Positions 36,613 through 43,422 of a stretch of DNA of 64,000 nucleotides are shown piece by piece. The DNA lies in assembly GCA_964404765.1 (NCBI GenBank), contig CAYOLL010000007.1, positions 5,627-69,626 on the forward strand, written 5' to 3'. This DNA comes from CAYOLL01 sp964404765 [NCBI: uncultured Gemmatimonadota bacterium] (GTDB taxonomy: Bacteria > 4572-55). Made by a program: the position numbers and the translations under genes. Every line of letters starts with the position of its first letter. Position 1 is the first letter of the stretch. Below the pieces are notes generated by a model. That model ran no database searches. It was given only the letters and a program-made list of their open reading frames with translations, and had not been told where the DNA came from.

Positions 36613-37446
36613 ATGAAGCGTGCGCGGATTCATTGGCTGCATCACGGCATTTTAATCCCGGCCTGTTTGATCGTCATCTTTCCGATTTTTTGGATATTCA
36701 TGACCTCGATCAAACCGGAAGAGCTGGTCTTTACCGATAAGCTGGAACTCTTTCCCGCCCGCATCACGTTAGATAACTATCGCCACATTCTGACCATGAA
36801 TGATGGGATATTTTTTACCTGGCTTTCCAACAGCATTATGATTGCGGCGGCGGCCACCTTCTTTGGCGTCTTTTTTGCCGCTACAACGGCCTTTGCTTTT
36901 TCACGCTTCAACTTCTATGGCAAAAAGCCGCTTATGTACGCCTTTCTGGTGACGCAGATGTTCCCCGGCGCCATCCTGATTGTGCCGCTTTACAATTTGA
37001 TGCGAACCTACGGCCTGCTTAACTCCTTTGCCGGCCTGATTCTGGTCTATTCAACCGTATCCCTGCCCTTTTGCGTCTGGATGCTCAAAGGCTTCTTCGA
37101 TACGATTCCTAAGGAGATTGACGAAGCGGCGATTGTCGATGGATTGGGCATCGTCGGCCTGTTTTATCGGATTATTTTGCCGCTCTCGCTGCCCGGCATT
37201 GCCGTTACGTCCTTCTTTTCCATGGTCACGGCCTGGAACGAATTTATGTTTGCCCTGACCTTTATGAGCACGGAAAAGCTTTACACCCTGCCGGTCGGAT
37301 TGCGGACCTTCGTCTATCAATTTAACACCGATTGGCATTATATGGCCGCCGGCGCGATCTTAGTCACTTTGCCCGTCCTGTTCTTTTTTCTGAATGCCCA
37401 AAAATATCTGGTCACCGGCTTGATGGCCGGTGGAGTAGAGAAATAA
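36613..37446 (+). CDS. Sugar ABC transporter permease (MalG type), orphan
   Basis: 277 aa. Six hydrophobic segments, and the EAA loop EIDEAAIVDGLGIVGLFYRI followed by LPLSLPG, which contacts the ATPase. Similar to MalG/UgpE-type permeases of the carbohydrate family (CUT1). The start is ATG 36613 (AGGT seven bases upstream); ATG 36598, five codons earlier, is possible. Normally MalF-, MalE- and sometimes MalK-type genes lie beside it. Here the neighbours are a Nudix hydrolase and a selenoprotein, so partners must be elsewhere or the gene has been separated from its operon. Confidence 0.85.
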   Translation: MKRARIHWLHHGILIPACLIVIFPIFWIFMTSIKPEELVFTDKLELFPARITLDNYRHILTMNDGIFFTWLSNSIMIAAAATFFGVFFAATTAFAFSRFNFYGKKPLMYAFLVTQMFPGAILIVPLYNLMRTYGLLNSFAGLILVYSTVSLPFCVWMLKGFFDTIPKEIDEAAIVDGLGIVGLFYRIILPLSLPGIAVTSFFSMVTAWNEFMFALTFMSTEKLYTLPVGLRTFVYQFNTDWHYMAAGAILVTLPVLFFFLNAQKYLVTGLMAGGVEK

Positions 37447-37451
37447 ACGCA

Positions 37452-37632
37452 TTAACCTGAGGAATTCAAGACTCGCCACAAAGGCACAAAAGCACTAAGT
37501 TTCACGAAAGTCTTGATAAATTGCGTTTTTAACACCGCTGCGATATCGAATCGTTATAACATGTTTTACGAAAACATCTTAGTGATTTTTTGAGCCTTGG
37601 TGACTTCGTGGCTCATTAACAATTCAGGTTAA
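37452..37632. repeat. TTAACCTGA-bounded inverted element with GCCAC-N-AAG arms (181 bp)
   Basis: The ends TTAACCTGA and TCAGGTTAA are inverted. Inside, GCCACAAAGGCACAAAAG-like sequence on the left pairs imperfectly with CTTGGTGACTTCGTGGCTC on the right, followed by CACTAAG/CTTAGTG. Related to the element at 22911-23028. It fills most of the gap before the selenoprotein gene. Confidence 0.5.
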
Positions 37633-37649
37633 ACGAAAGGAGTTTTCTA

Positions 37650-37877
37650 ATGCAACTCTCGATTGAATACTGCGTTCAATGAAGCTACCATCCGCGCGCA
37701 GCCGGTCTGGCTGCCGAACTCAAAGAAAAGTTCAATGTCGAAGCTACGCTGATTCGCGGCTCCGGCGGCGTTTTTGATGTGGTTGTCGACAATCAGTTAA
37801 TTTTCTCGAAAAAGAAAATCGGCCGATTTCCTTATGATGGTGAAGTCGCCGAATTGATGCAAGCTAAAGCAACGTAA
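37650..37877 (+). CDS. SelW/Rdx-family selenoprotein (TGA at codon 11 read as selenocysteine)
   Basis: 75 aa if TGA 37680-37682 is read through. The N-terminus is MQLSIEYCVQ-U-SYHPRAA, giving the CxxU redox motif of the Rdx (SelW/SelT/SelH) family in its usual place right after the first beta strand. Downstream the frame stays open for 64 codons and keeps family features: LAAELKEKF, GSGGVFDVVVDNQLIFSKKK and GRFPYDGEVAEL. AAAGGAG lies eight bases before the ATG. A hairpin with a GGTCT loop follows the TGA at the expected distance. Family proteins are small thioredoxin-fold oxidoreductases, often glutathione-linked, with unclear substrates. The alternative is a nonsense mutation in a CxxC protein; conservation on both sides of the TGA and the hairpin argue against this. 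Confidence 0.85.
37698..37714 (+). promoter_or_regulatory. Bacterial SECIS-like hairpin
   Basis: Stem GCAGCC / GGCTGC (6 bp) with loop GGTCT. The loop starts 21 bases after the TGA, within the range used by SelB. The Escherichia coli fdhF SECIS also displays a GGUCU apical sequence. Confidence 0.75.
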
Positions 37878-37918
37878 CTTTTTACCCATTCGCGTTACCA
37901 AATCTGAAAGGAGCTTTT

Positions 37919-38296
37919 ATGGCTGATGAAGTTAAAGACCCGGGTTCATCTTCAACACCACCACCGCCAACCGGTTCAGGCGGCAGTGAAGTCGAAGCCG
38001 GCAAACTATACGCAGCGCTGTCGTATCTGTGGATTCTGTGCTTTTTACCCTATTTCATGGATGACCAAAAGAGTAACAGTTTCACCATGTTTCACGCCAA
38101 GCAGGGCGTAGTTTTGTTTATATTGAACATTGTGGCCATGATGATCGCCGCAGTCCCTTGTATCGGTTGGGTAATTGCGCCGATAGTACTCCTTGCTTTG
38201 TTTGTTCTCGCCGTCATTGGCTTTATTAAAGCCATCAATGGCGAAAAATGGGAAATGCCAGGCATCGGAAAACTGGTTAAAACCATGAATCTGTAA
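37919..38296 (+). CDS. Small membrane protein, DUF4870 / Tic20-like
   Basis: 125 aa. A Ser/Pro/Gly-rich N-terminus (residues 1-25) precedes three to four hydrophobic segments, with AALSYLWILCFLPYFM, SFTMFHAKQGVVLFIL and GFIKAINGEKWEMPGIG. The FHAKQ phrase before a membrane helix and the final small amphipathic part are marks of the DUF4870/Tic20-like family. AAAGGAG precedes ATG 37919. It starts 41 bases after the selenoprotein gene and ends at a strong terminator, so the two may share a transcript. Function unknown. Confidence 0.7.
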   Translation: MADEVKDPGSSSTPPPPTGSGGSEVEAGKLYAALSYLWILCFLPYFMDDQKSNSFTMFHAKQGVVLFILNIVAMMIAAVPCIGWVIAPIVLLALFVLAVIGFIKAINGEKWEMPGIGKLVKTMNL

Positions 38297-38335
38297 ACTC
38301 GTTCACTGGAAAACTGGAAAACCGCCTTTTTGTAA

Positions 38336-38363
38336 GGGGCTCTTAACTTGAGCCCTTTTTTTT
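38336..38363 (+). terminator. Rho-independent terminator
   Basis: Stem GGGGCTC / GAGCCCT with a seven-base loop, followed by a run of T. It ends the selenoprotein - DUF4870 unit and is also the first part of the 109-bp direct repeat. Confidence 0.85.
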
Positions 38364-38374
38364 ATTAGATCAAA

Positions 38375-38470
38375 ATGAGTACACGATCATTTCCAACAAT
38401 TCATATTGTTTTGCATGAGCCGGAAATTCTGCCGAATACCGGCACATTCGTCCACCGACAAAACCCTTGA
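38375..38470 (+). pseudogene. Truncated copy of the trmL 5' end
   Basis: ATG 38375 opens a 31-codon frame whose first 23 residues (MSTRSFPTIHIVLHEPEI, then LPNTG) match the start of trmL at 39391, after which it diverges and stops at TGA 38468. At DNA level 38336-38444 and 39352-39460 are both 109 bases long and, by eye, about 88 percent identical, covering a terminator and the gene start. The fragment lacks the whole methyltransferase knot, so it is not functional. It marks the left side of the duplication that encloses the Rpn gene. Confidence 0.8.
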
Positions 38471-38546
38471 CTTTCTCCGTCAAAAACCGAAATTAGACCT
38501 TGTGACGCATCTTGCAGAGTCTAATTCCTTTTGTGGAGGTATAAAC

Positions 38547-39317
38547 ATGAAACATGTTGCGTCATTACAATATGATGTCATCTTCAAAAAAGCCTTTGGC
38601 GATCCGGCAACTTTTACCGCCTTTGTCAAAGATTTTACCGGTGTCAATATAGAGATCACGAAGGTTGAGACCGAAAAATCCTTCCGCCCGGCGATCGGGC
38701 CGGCGGACTCCCACTTTGATCTATTCGCTGAAGATACGAAAAACCGGATTGTGGTGGATATTCAGCACGATCGTTTGACGGATCATTATGACCGTTTTTT
38801 GTATTATCATTGCGCGGCCATGCTGGAATTGACGGCGCGTTCGGAAACGTATCGGTCGCAGATTAGAGTTTATACATTAGTCGTCTTGACTTCCGGTGAC
38901 AAACATCAAACGGACATTGCCACGATTGATTTTGATCCGAAGGATCTGAAAGGTAATCCGCTGAAGGAAATTTTTCATAAGATTATCTACATCTGCCCGA
39001 AATACGTAACGGCGGAAACACCCGCTGCGTATCGAGAATGGCTTCAAGCGATTGACGATACGCTGGATGAGGAAGTGGATGAAACGCAATACACGAATCC
39101 GGCCATCCGGAAGGTCTTTGATTGCATCGAGGAAAGCCGGGTCACACCGCAGGATCGGGCAAAAATGAAGGATGAAGCCGCCCGAAAAGAAACGATTGAC
39201 GAAAAGACAAAAGAGATTGCCGGCAATATGTTGCAAAAGGGAAAGTACACTCACGAAGATATTGCTGAAGCAACCGGATTAACCATAGCTCAAGTCAATG
39301 AGCTCGCGGCGAACTGA
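38547..39317 (+). CDS. Rpn-family PD-(D/E)XK nuclease / putative transposase
   Basis: 256 aa from ATG 38547 (GGAGG seven bases upstream). The N-terminal 120 residues fit the PDDEXK_2 family: YDVIFKKAFGDP at the start, DSHFDLFAED with the catalytic Asp, then NRIVVDIQHDR where the usual (D/E)xK is DxQ, as common in this family. The C-terminal 60 residues are charged and helical with an HTH-like end (YTHEDIAEATGLTIAQVNEL). These proteins are annotated as transposases but act as DNA nucleases promoting recombination, and some are anti-phage toxins. The gene is flanked by direct repeats of the trmL start. An upstream in-frame ATG near 38406 runs through the trmL fragment and is rejected. Confidence 0.85.
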   Translation: MKHVASLQYDVIFKKAFGDPATFTAFVKDFTGVNIEITKVETEKSFRPAIGPADSHFDLFAEDTKNRIVVDIQHDRLTDHYDRFLYYHCAAMLELTARSETYRSQIRVYTLVVLTSGDKHQTDIATIDFDPKDLKGNPLKEIFHKIIYICPKYVTAETPAAYREWLQAIDDTLDEEVDETQYTNPAIRKVFDCIEESRVTPQDRAKMKDEAARKETIDEKTKEIAGNMLQKGKYTHEDIAEATGLTIAQVNELAAN

Positions 39318-39351
39318 CGCGCTATTGCAGCTTGCCGGGAGAAACAATTGA

Positions 39352-39389
39352 GGGGCTCTCAACTTGAGCCCCTTTTTTATTGGGCTCAA
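39352..39389 (+). terminator. Terminator overlapping the trmL start, with alternative hairpin
   Basis: GGGGCTC (39352-39358) pairs with GAGCCCC (39366-39372), followed by TTTTTT: a terminator 12 bases before the trmL ATG. The right arm can also pair as TTGAGCCC (39364-39371) with GGGCTCAA (39382-39389), ending just before the start codon. The copy at 38336 lacks this second partner. Confidence 0.7.
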
Positions 39390-39390
39390 A

Positions 39391-39900
39391 ATGAGTACAC
39401 TATCCTTTCCGACGATCCATATTGTTTTGCATGAACCGGAAATTCCGCCGAATACCGGCAACATCGGACGCACGGTTCTGGGCGTAAACGGGCGACTGCA
39501 TCTGGTAGGTCACCTGGGCTTTCGCCTGAACGAACAATCGCTTAGGCGCGCAGGGTTGGACTATTGGCCGCATCTGGACCTGCGTCGCTGGAACTCGTTA
39601 GAAGAATTAGAGCTAACGAAAAAGCGCTGCTTCCTTTTCACAAAAACGGGCAGGCACTACTTTGATGAAGTGAACTACCAACCCGGCGACTACCTGATCT
39701 TCGGCAGCGAGTCTAAAGGTTTGCCGCAAACTTTTTTGGATACTTTCCCCACGCAAACGGTTCAATTCCCGACGCTTGGCGCGATCCGATCCTACAATCT
39801 GGCCAGTTGTGTTCATGCCGCCTGCATGGAGTTTGTCCGGCAAAATAAGGCGTTGCTCCAGCCTCATTTCCGAAAAATGGAGCGCGAACAGCCACATTAA
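39391..39900 (+). CDS. trmL: tRNA (cytidine/uridine-34 2'-O)-methyltransferase TrmL
   Basis: 169 aa; the family is usually about 155-170. SPOUT-fold marks are all present: IVLHEPEIPPNTGNIGRT near the start, LIFGSESKGLP in the middle and the SAM-binding knot IRSYNLASCVHAACMEF near the end. TrmL methylates the ribose of the wobble base in tRNA-Leu isoacceptors. The start ATG 39391 has no ribosome site and follows a terminator by only 12 bases, so its expression signal is unclear. A longer reading from 39364 would begin within the terminator. The 5' end has a truncated second copy 1 kb upstream. Confidence 0.88.
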   Translation: MSTLSFPTIHIVLHEPEIPPNTGNIGRTVLGVNGRLHLVGHLGFRLNEQSLRRAGLDYWPHLDLRRWNSLEELELTKKRCFLFTKTGRHYFDEVNYQPGDYLIFGSESKGLPQTFLDTFPTQTVQFPTLGAIRSYNLASCVHAACMEFVRQNKALLQPHFRKMEREQPH

Positions 39901-40036
39901 GCATTTCCAGTTGCGTAGCCATCATTTTTGTGCTATTGTAAACACAACGGATTAAGCCGAACAAATCCAATTCCGGACTGTAAAAGCGGTTACCGGATCA
40001 AAATAAAGCATTCCTAAATAAAAGGAGAGTACGCCT

Positions 40037-40681
40037 ATGGAAGGCACAAGTTTGTTGACAATGATTGTTAAAGGCGGGTCGATGATGATTCCCATCGGCC
40101 TGTGCTCATTTATCGGCATTGCTATTTTTATCGAACGTATGATCGCACTGCATCGCGCCAAAATCGACACCGAATCTTTTATGCGTGAGATCAAAGAAAC
40201 AGTGCGCCGCGGCGGCATCTTTGAAGCCATCCACCGCTGCGCCAAAACACCCGGTCCCGTAGCCGCCATCATCAAAGCAGGGCTGGAGCGCCGCCAAAAA
40301 AGCTATTCCGAAGTCAAAGACGCCATCGAAAGCGCCGGTAAAGCCGAAATTTATATTCTGGAAAAAAATATCAGTGTTCTGGCCACGGTGGCCAGCATCG
40401 CCCCGCTCTTTGGGTTTTTGGGTACAGTGACCGGTATGCTGTCTGCGTTTAAGACAATCGAGGGTTTAGGTGGCAATGTCAACGCCTCCGTCCTGGCCGG
40501 CGGTATTTGGGAAGCCTTAATTACAACCGTGGCCGGCTTAGTCGTCGGCATTCCTGCTCTGGTTGCTTACAATTATCTGGTCGATAAAACCAAGCATTTC
40601 GTCTTTGAAATGGAAGTAACCTCGCAGGATTTGATCAAGGTCCTGCCGGAAAAAGAGAAAGAGGAAAAAGATGAACTTTGA
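40037..40681 (+). CDS. exbB: ExbB/TolQ-type proton channel subunit
   Basis: 214 aa with three membrane segments (about 10-35, 115-140 and 155-180). Family marks: ERMIALHRAK, LATVASIAPLFGFLGTVTGM and WEALITTVAGLVVGIPALVAYNYL. With ExbD it uses the proton gradient to drive TonB-type energy transfer to outer-membrane receptors. AAAGGAGAG precedes the start. The end overlaps exbD by 11 bases, so the two are translated together. A TonB-dependent receptor lies at 50111-52714, but no tonB gene is seen in the window. Confidence 0.92.
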   Translation: MEGTSLLTMIVKGGSMMIPIGLCSFIGIAIFIERMIALHRAKIDTESFMREIKETVRRGGIFEAIHRCAKTPGPVAAIIKAGLERRQKSYSEVKDAIESAGKAEIYILEKNISVLATVASIAPLFGFLGTVTGMLSAFKTIEGLGGNVNASVLAGGIWEALITTVAGLVVGIPALVAYNYLVDKTKHFVFEMEVTSQDLIKVLPEKEKEEKDEL

Positions 40682-41078
40682 TAATAAATTGCAGCACGCC
40701 ACAGCATTTAGCTCGGCCGGATTGACCGACATTATCTTTTTGCTGCTGATCTTCTTCCTGCTCTCATCGTCCTTTATCGTCCAACCCGGCATGAAAATCG
40801 TCCTGCCACAAAGCGTCACCAATGAAGTGCCGCAGGAAAACGACCGCGCTATTATCAGCATTGACAAAAACGAGCAGTTTTATCTGAATGGTAACCTGGT
40901 CAATGAGGAGCAATTGCAACAAGGCTTGTATGATCAGATTCAGCAATCATCAAGCAAGATCGTTGTCATTGAAGCCGATAAAGATGTACGCCACGAGCTT
41001 GTAGTGCGAGCCATGGATTACGCCCGGCGCGCCAACGCCCAAAAACTGCACATCGCCACAGAACCGATTAGCAAATAA
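40671..41078 (+). CDS. exbD: ExbD/TolR-type subunit
   Basis: 135 aa. One membrane helix near the N-terminus with the proton-path Asp (AGLTDIIFLLLIFFLLSSSF), then a small periplasmic domain ending VVRAMDYARRANAQKLHIAT, as usual for ExbD/TolR. The ribosome site is inside exbB (GAAAGAGGAAAAAG). Its stop TAA overlaps the start of the next gene as TAATG, although that gene is an Rpn nuclease rather than tonB. Confidence 0.92.
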   Translation: MNFDNKLQHATAFSSAGLTDIIFLLLIFFLLSSSFIVQPGMKIVLPQSVTNEVPQENDRAIISIDKNEQFYLNGNLVNEEQLQQGLYDQIQQSSSKIVVIEADKDVRHELVVRAMDYARRANAQKLHIATEPISK

Positions 41079-42082
41079 TGTCTGAAGTCGCCAATCTCCA
41101 TGATCGTTTTTTTAAGGCCGTGTTTTCCCGCGAAGAGGAGGCCCGTAATTTTCTGGCCAACTATTTGCCGGCCAATGTGGCGCAGCGCCTTGATCTGAGC
41201 ACATTAGAAATTCAAAAAGACTCTTTTGTCGATGTCGAGTTGAAAACCTTTCACTCCGATCTGCTGTATCGGCTCAAACGCACCGACGGCGAGACCGCTT
41301 TTGTCTACATCGTGTTTGAGCACAAAAGCAAACCGGAGCCGCTGATTGCCTTCCACTTGTTGCGCTATATGGTCAAAATCTGGGAGGCCTGGCTTAAACA
41401 GGAGACGCCGGGGAAATTGCCGCGCATCATTCCACTGACGTTGTATCACGGGGTCGAAACCTGGCATGTCGGCCTGCGCTTTCAAGATTTGTTCGGCGGT
41501 ACTGGAGAGGATTTGGCAGCCTATACGCCGGATTTCAGTTATGCGCTTTACAATTTAAAAAGTTACGATGATCATCAATTGATCGGCATTGCCAGTTTAC
41601 GGCTGGCGTTGTGGGCATTGAAACACGCTTCTGAGGATCGTCTGTATGAAAAGCTGCCTGAAATTGCTGATTTGCTGACCGCACTGGCCAAAACAAGTAG
41701 CGGTTTTGAGTTCTTAGCCACAGTCTTACGCTATATTGCGGTGCAAACAGAACCGGCAGAACGACAAGTCCTGATCAAGACGCTGAAGACCACACTGTCG
41801 CAAAAAGGAGAAAATATGAAAAAATCCATCTACGACATTATTGCCGAAGAAGGCTATGAAAAAGGTATCGAAAAAGGTATCAAAAAAGGTCTAAAATCAT
41901 TACGGGAGTCTATTCTCGATATCGCTCAAACGCGCTTTGAGCAACTGCCGCCGATCATCAGCCGGTTTGTTAACAAATGCGCGGACGAGCAACATTTGCG
42001 CTTTTTGCTCAAGCAAGCCGCCGTTGCCGATTCGGTCGAAGTCCTGGTGCACGATATTGCCCGTTTGCGCACCTCAAAATAA
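41078..42082 (+). CDS. Rpn-family nuclease (Transposase_31 / YhgA type), copy 1
   Basis: 334 aa. Starts NLHDRFFKAVFSREEEARNFL, then the nuclease core LEIQKDSFVDVELKTFHSDLLYRL and TAFVYIVFEHKSKPEP (ExK), followed by PRIIPLTLYHG, all typical of the YhgA-like Rpn family. The C-terminal part has the KGIEKGIKKGLK heptad stretch. The start overlaps the exbD stop (TAATG). An internal GGAG and in-frame ATG 41816 could give the separate C-terminal protein described for Rpn genes. Copy 2 follows directly and is nearly identical over the first 245 codons. Confidence 0.9.
   Translation: MSEVANLHDRFFKAVFSREEEARNFLANYLPANVAQRLDLSTLEIQKDSFVDVELKTFHSDLLYRLKRTDGETAFVYIVFEHKSKPEPLIAFHLLRYMVKIWEAWLKQETPGKLPRIIPLTLYHGVETWHVGLRFQDLFGGTGEDLAAYTPDFSYALYNLKSYDDHQLIGIASLRLALWALKHASEDRLYEKLPEIADLLTALAKTSSGFEFLATVLRYIAVQTEPAERQVLIKTLKTTLSQKGENMKKSIYDIIAEEGYEKGIEKGIKKGLKSLRESILDIAQTRFEQLPPIISRFVNKCADEQHLRFLLKQAAVADSVEVLVHDIARLRTSK
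41816..42082 (+). CDS. Putative intragenic C-terminal product of Rpn copy 1 (88 aa)
   Basis: AAAAAGGAGAAAAT directly precedes in-frame ATG 41816, an ideal ribosome site inside the gene. The product, MKKSIYDIIAEEGYEKG onward, is charged and helical. In E. coli, Rpn genes express such C-terminal proteins from internal starts, and these block the toxic full-length nuclease. The same role is inferred here. Confidence 0.55.
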   Translation: MKKSIYDIIAEEGYEKGIEKGIKKGLKSLRESILDIAQTRFEQLPPIISRFVNKCADEQHLRFLLKQAAVADSVEVLVHDIARLRTSK

Positions 42083-42092
42083 GTTACCAATA

Positions 42093-43088
42093 ATGTCTGA
42101 AGTCGCCAATCTCCATGATCGTTTTTTTAAGGCCGTTTTTTCCCGCGAAGAGGAAGCCCGTAATTTTCTGGCCAACTATTTGCCGGCCAATGTGGTGCGA
42201 CACCTTGATCTGAGCACATTAGAAATTCAAAAAGACTCTTTTGTCGATGTCGAGTTGAAAACCTTTCACTCCGATCTGCTGTATCGGCTCAAACGCACCG
42301 ACGGCGAGACCGCTTTTGTCTACATCGTGTTTGAGCACAAAAGCAAACCGGAGCCGCTGATTGCCTTCCACTTGTTGCGCTATATGGTCAAAATCTGGGA
42401 GGCCTGGCTTAAACAGGAGACGCCGGGGAAATTGCCGCGCATCATTCCACTGACGTTGTATCACGGGGTCGAAACCTGGCATGTCGGCCTGCGCTTTCAA
42501 GATTTGTTCGGCGGTACTGGAGAGGATTTGGCAGCCTATACGCCGGATTTCAGTTATGCGCTTTACAATTTAAAAAGTTACGATGATCATCAATTGATCG
42601 GCATTGCCAGTTTACGGCTGGCGTTGTGGGCATTGAAACACGCTTCTGAGGATCGTCTGTATCAAAAGCTGCCTGAAATTGCTGATTTGCTGGCCGCACT
42701 GGCCAAAACAAGCAGCGGTTTTGAGTTCTTAGCCACAGTCTTACGCTATATCGCGGTGCAAACAGAACCGGCAGAACGACAAGTCCTGATCAAGACCCTG
42801 AAGACCACGCTGTCGCAAAAAGGAGAAAATATGAAAAAGTCGATCTACGACATTATCGCCGAAGAAGGCTATGAAAAAGGTATCCTGACGACTTTACGAG
42901 CGTCGGTTCTCGATATCGCCCGTGCGCGCTTTGAGCAACTGCCGCCGATCATCAGCCGGTTTGTTAACAAATGCGCCGATGAGCAACATTTGCGCTTTCT
43001 GCTCAAGCAAGCCGCCGTTGCCGATTCGGTTGAAGTTCTGGTGCACGATATTGCCCGATTAAAAAATGAACAACAACCAAGCCATTAG
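42093..43088 (+). CDS. Rpn-family nuclease (Transposase_31 / YhgA type), copy 2
   Basis: 331 aa from ATG 42093, 11 bases past copy 1. It repeats copy 1 almost base for base through codon 245 and again at the C-terminal end (FEQLPPIISRFVNKC). The difference is concentrated in the KG-rich stretch, where EKGIEKGIKKGLKSLRES becomes EKGILTTLRAS. Catalytic residues are kept (VDVELK, VFEHK). A recent tandem duplication is clear. An earlier ATG at 41937 lies inside copy 1 in another frame and is rejected. Confidence 0.9.
   Translation: MSEVANLHDRFFKAVFSREEEARNFLANYLPANVVRHLDLSTLEIQKDSFVDVELKTFHSDLLYRLKRTDGETAFVYIVFEHKSKPEPLIAFHLLRYMVKIWEAWLKQETPGKLPRIIPLTLYHGVETWHVGLRFQDLFGGTGEDLAAYTPDFSYALYNLKSYDDHQLIGIASLRLALWALKHASEDRLYQKLPEIADLLAALAKTSSGFEFLATVLRYIAVQTEPAERQVLIKTLKTTLSQKGENMKKSIYDIIAEEGYEKGILTTLRASVLDIARARFEQLPPIISRFVNKCADEQHLRFLLKQAAVADSVEVLVHDIARLKNEQQPSH
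42831..43088 (+). CDS. Putative intragenic C-terminal product of Rpn copy 2 (85 aa)
   Basis: AAAAAGGAGAAAAT precedes in-frame ATG 42831 exactly as in copy 1. The product starts MKKSIYDIIAEEGYEKGIL and lacks one KG repeat compared with copy 1. The internal ribosome site has been preserved in both copies. Confidence 0.55.
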   Translation: MKKSIYDIIAEEGYEKGILTTLRASVLDIARARFEQLPPIISRFVNKCADEQHLRFLLKQAAVADSVEVLVHDIARLKNEQQPSH

Positions 43089-43109
43089 AACTACCTATAG
43101 GAGTGTGAT

Positions 43110-43394
43110 ATGAAAAAAAATTTCCGAAACCAATTGTTTGCTGTGGCTATTGGTTTAGCCTGCCTAAGTCTGTCCGGCTGCAGTGATACTAAGAAAGAGG
43201 AAGCCAAAACGCAACAAGAAGAACCATCCGCTGCCCGTCAGGCTGCCGATGAAGTGACTGGGAATCGCGCCCTAAAACAAGGCCAGGGTGGCATTTCTGC
43301 CGTACAGCAAAGCAATGCGCAACACAATCAACAATTGAATCAAGCACTTGAGCAAAGCCAGCAAGAGCCGAAAAAAGAAGATGGCCAACAATAA
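43110..43394 (+). CDS. Small lipoprotein
   Basis: 94 aa. Lipoprotein signal with lipobox LSLSGC at residues 20-25; the mature part is hydrophilic, Glu/Gln/Lys-rich (AQHNQQLNQALEQSQQEPKK) and probably disordered or coiled. TAGGAG precedes ATG 43110. It follows the Rpn pair by 21 bases, and a hairpin comes after it. No family recognised. Confidence 0.75.
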   Translation: MKKNFRNQLFAVAIGLACLSLSGCSDTKKEEAKTQQEEPSAARQAADEVTGNRALKQGQGGISAVQQSNAQHNQQLNQALEQSQQEPKKEDGQQ

Positions 43395-43422
43395 CGCCTG
43401 TCAAACCATCACAAATGAGTCC

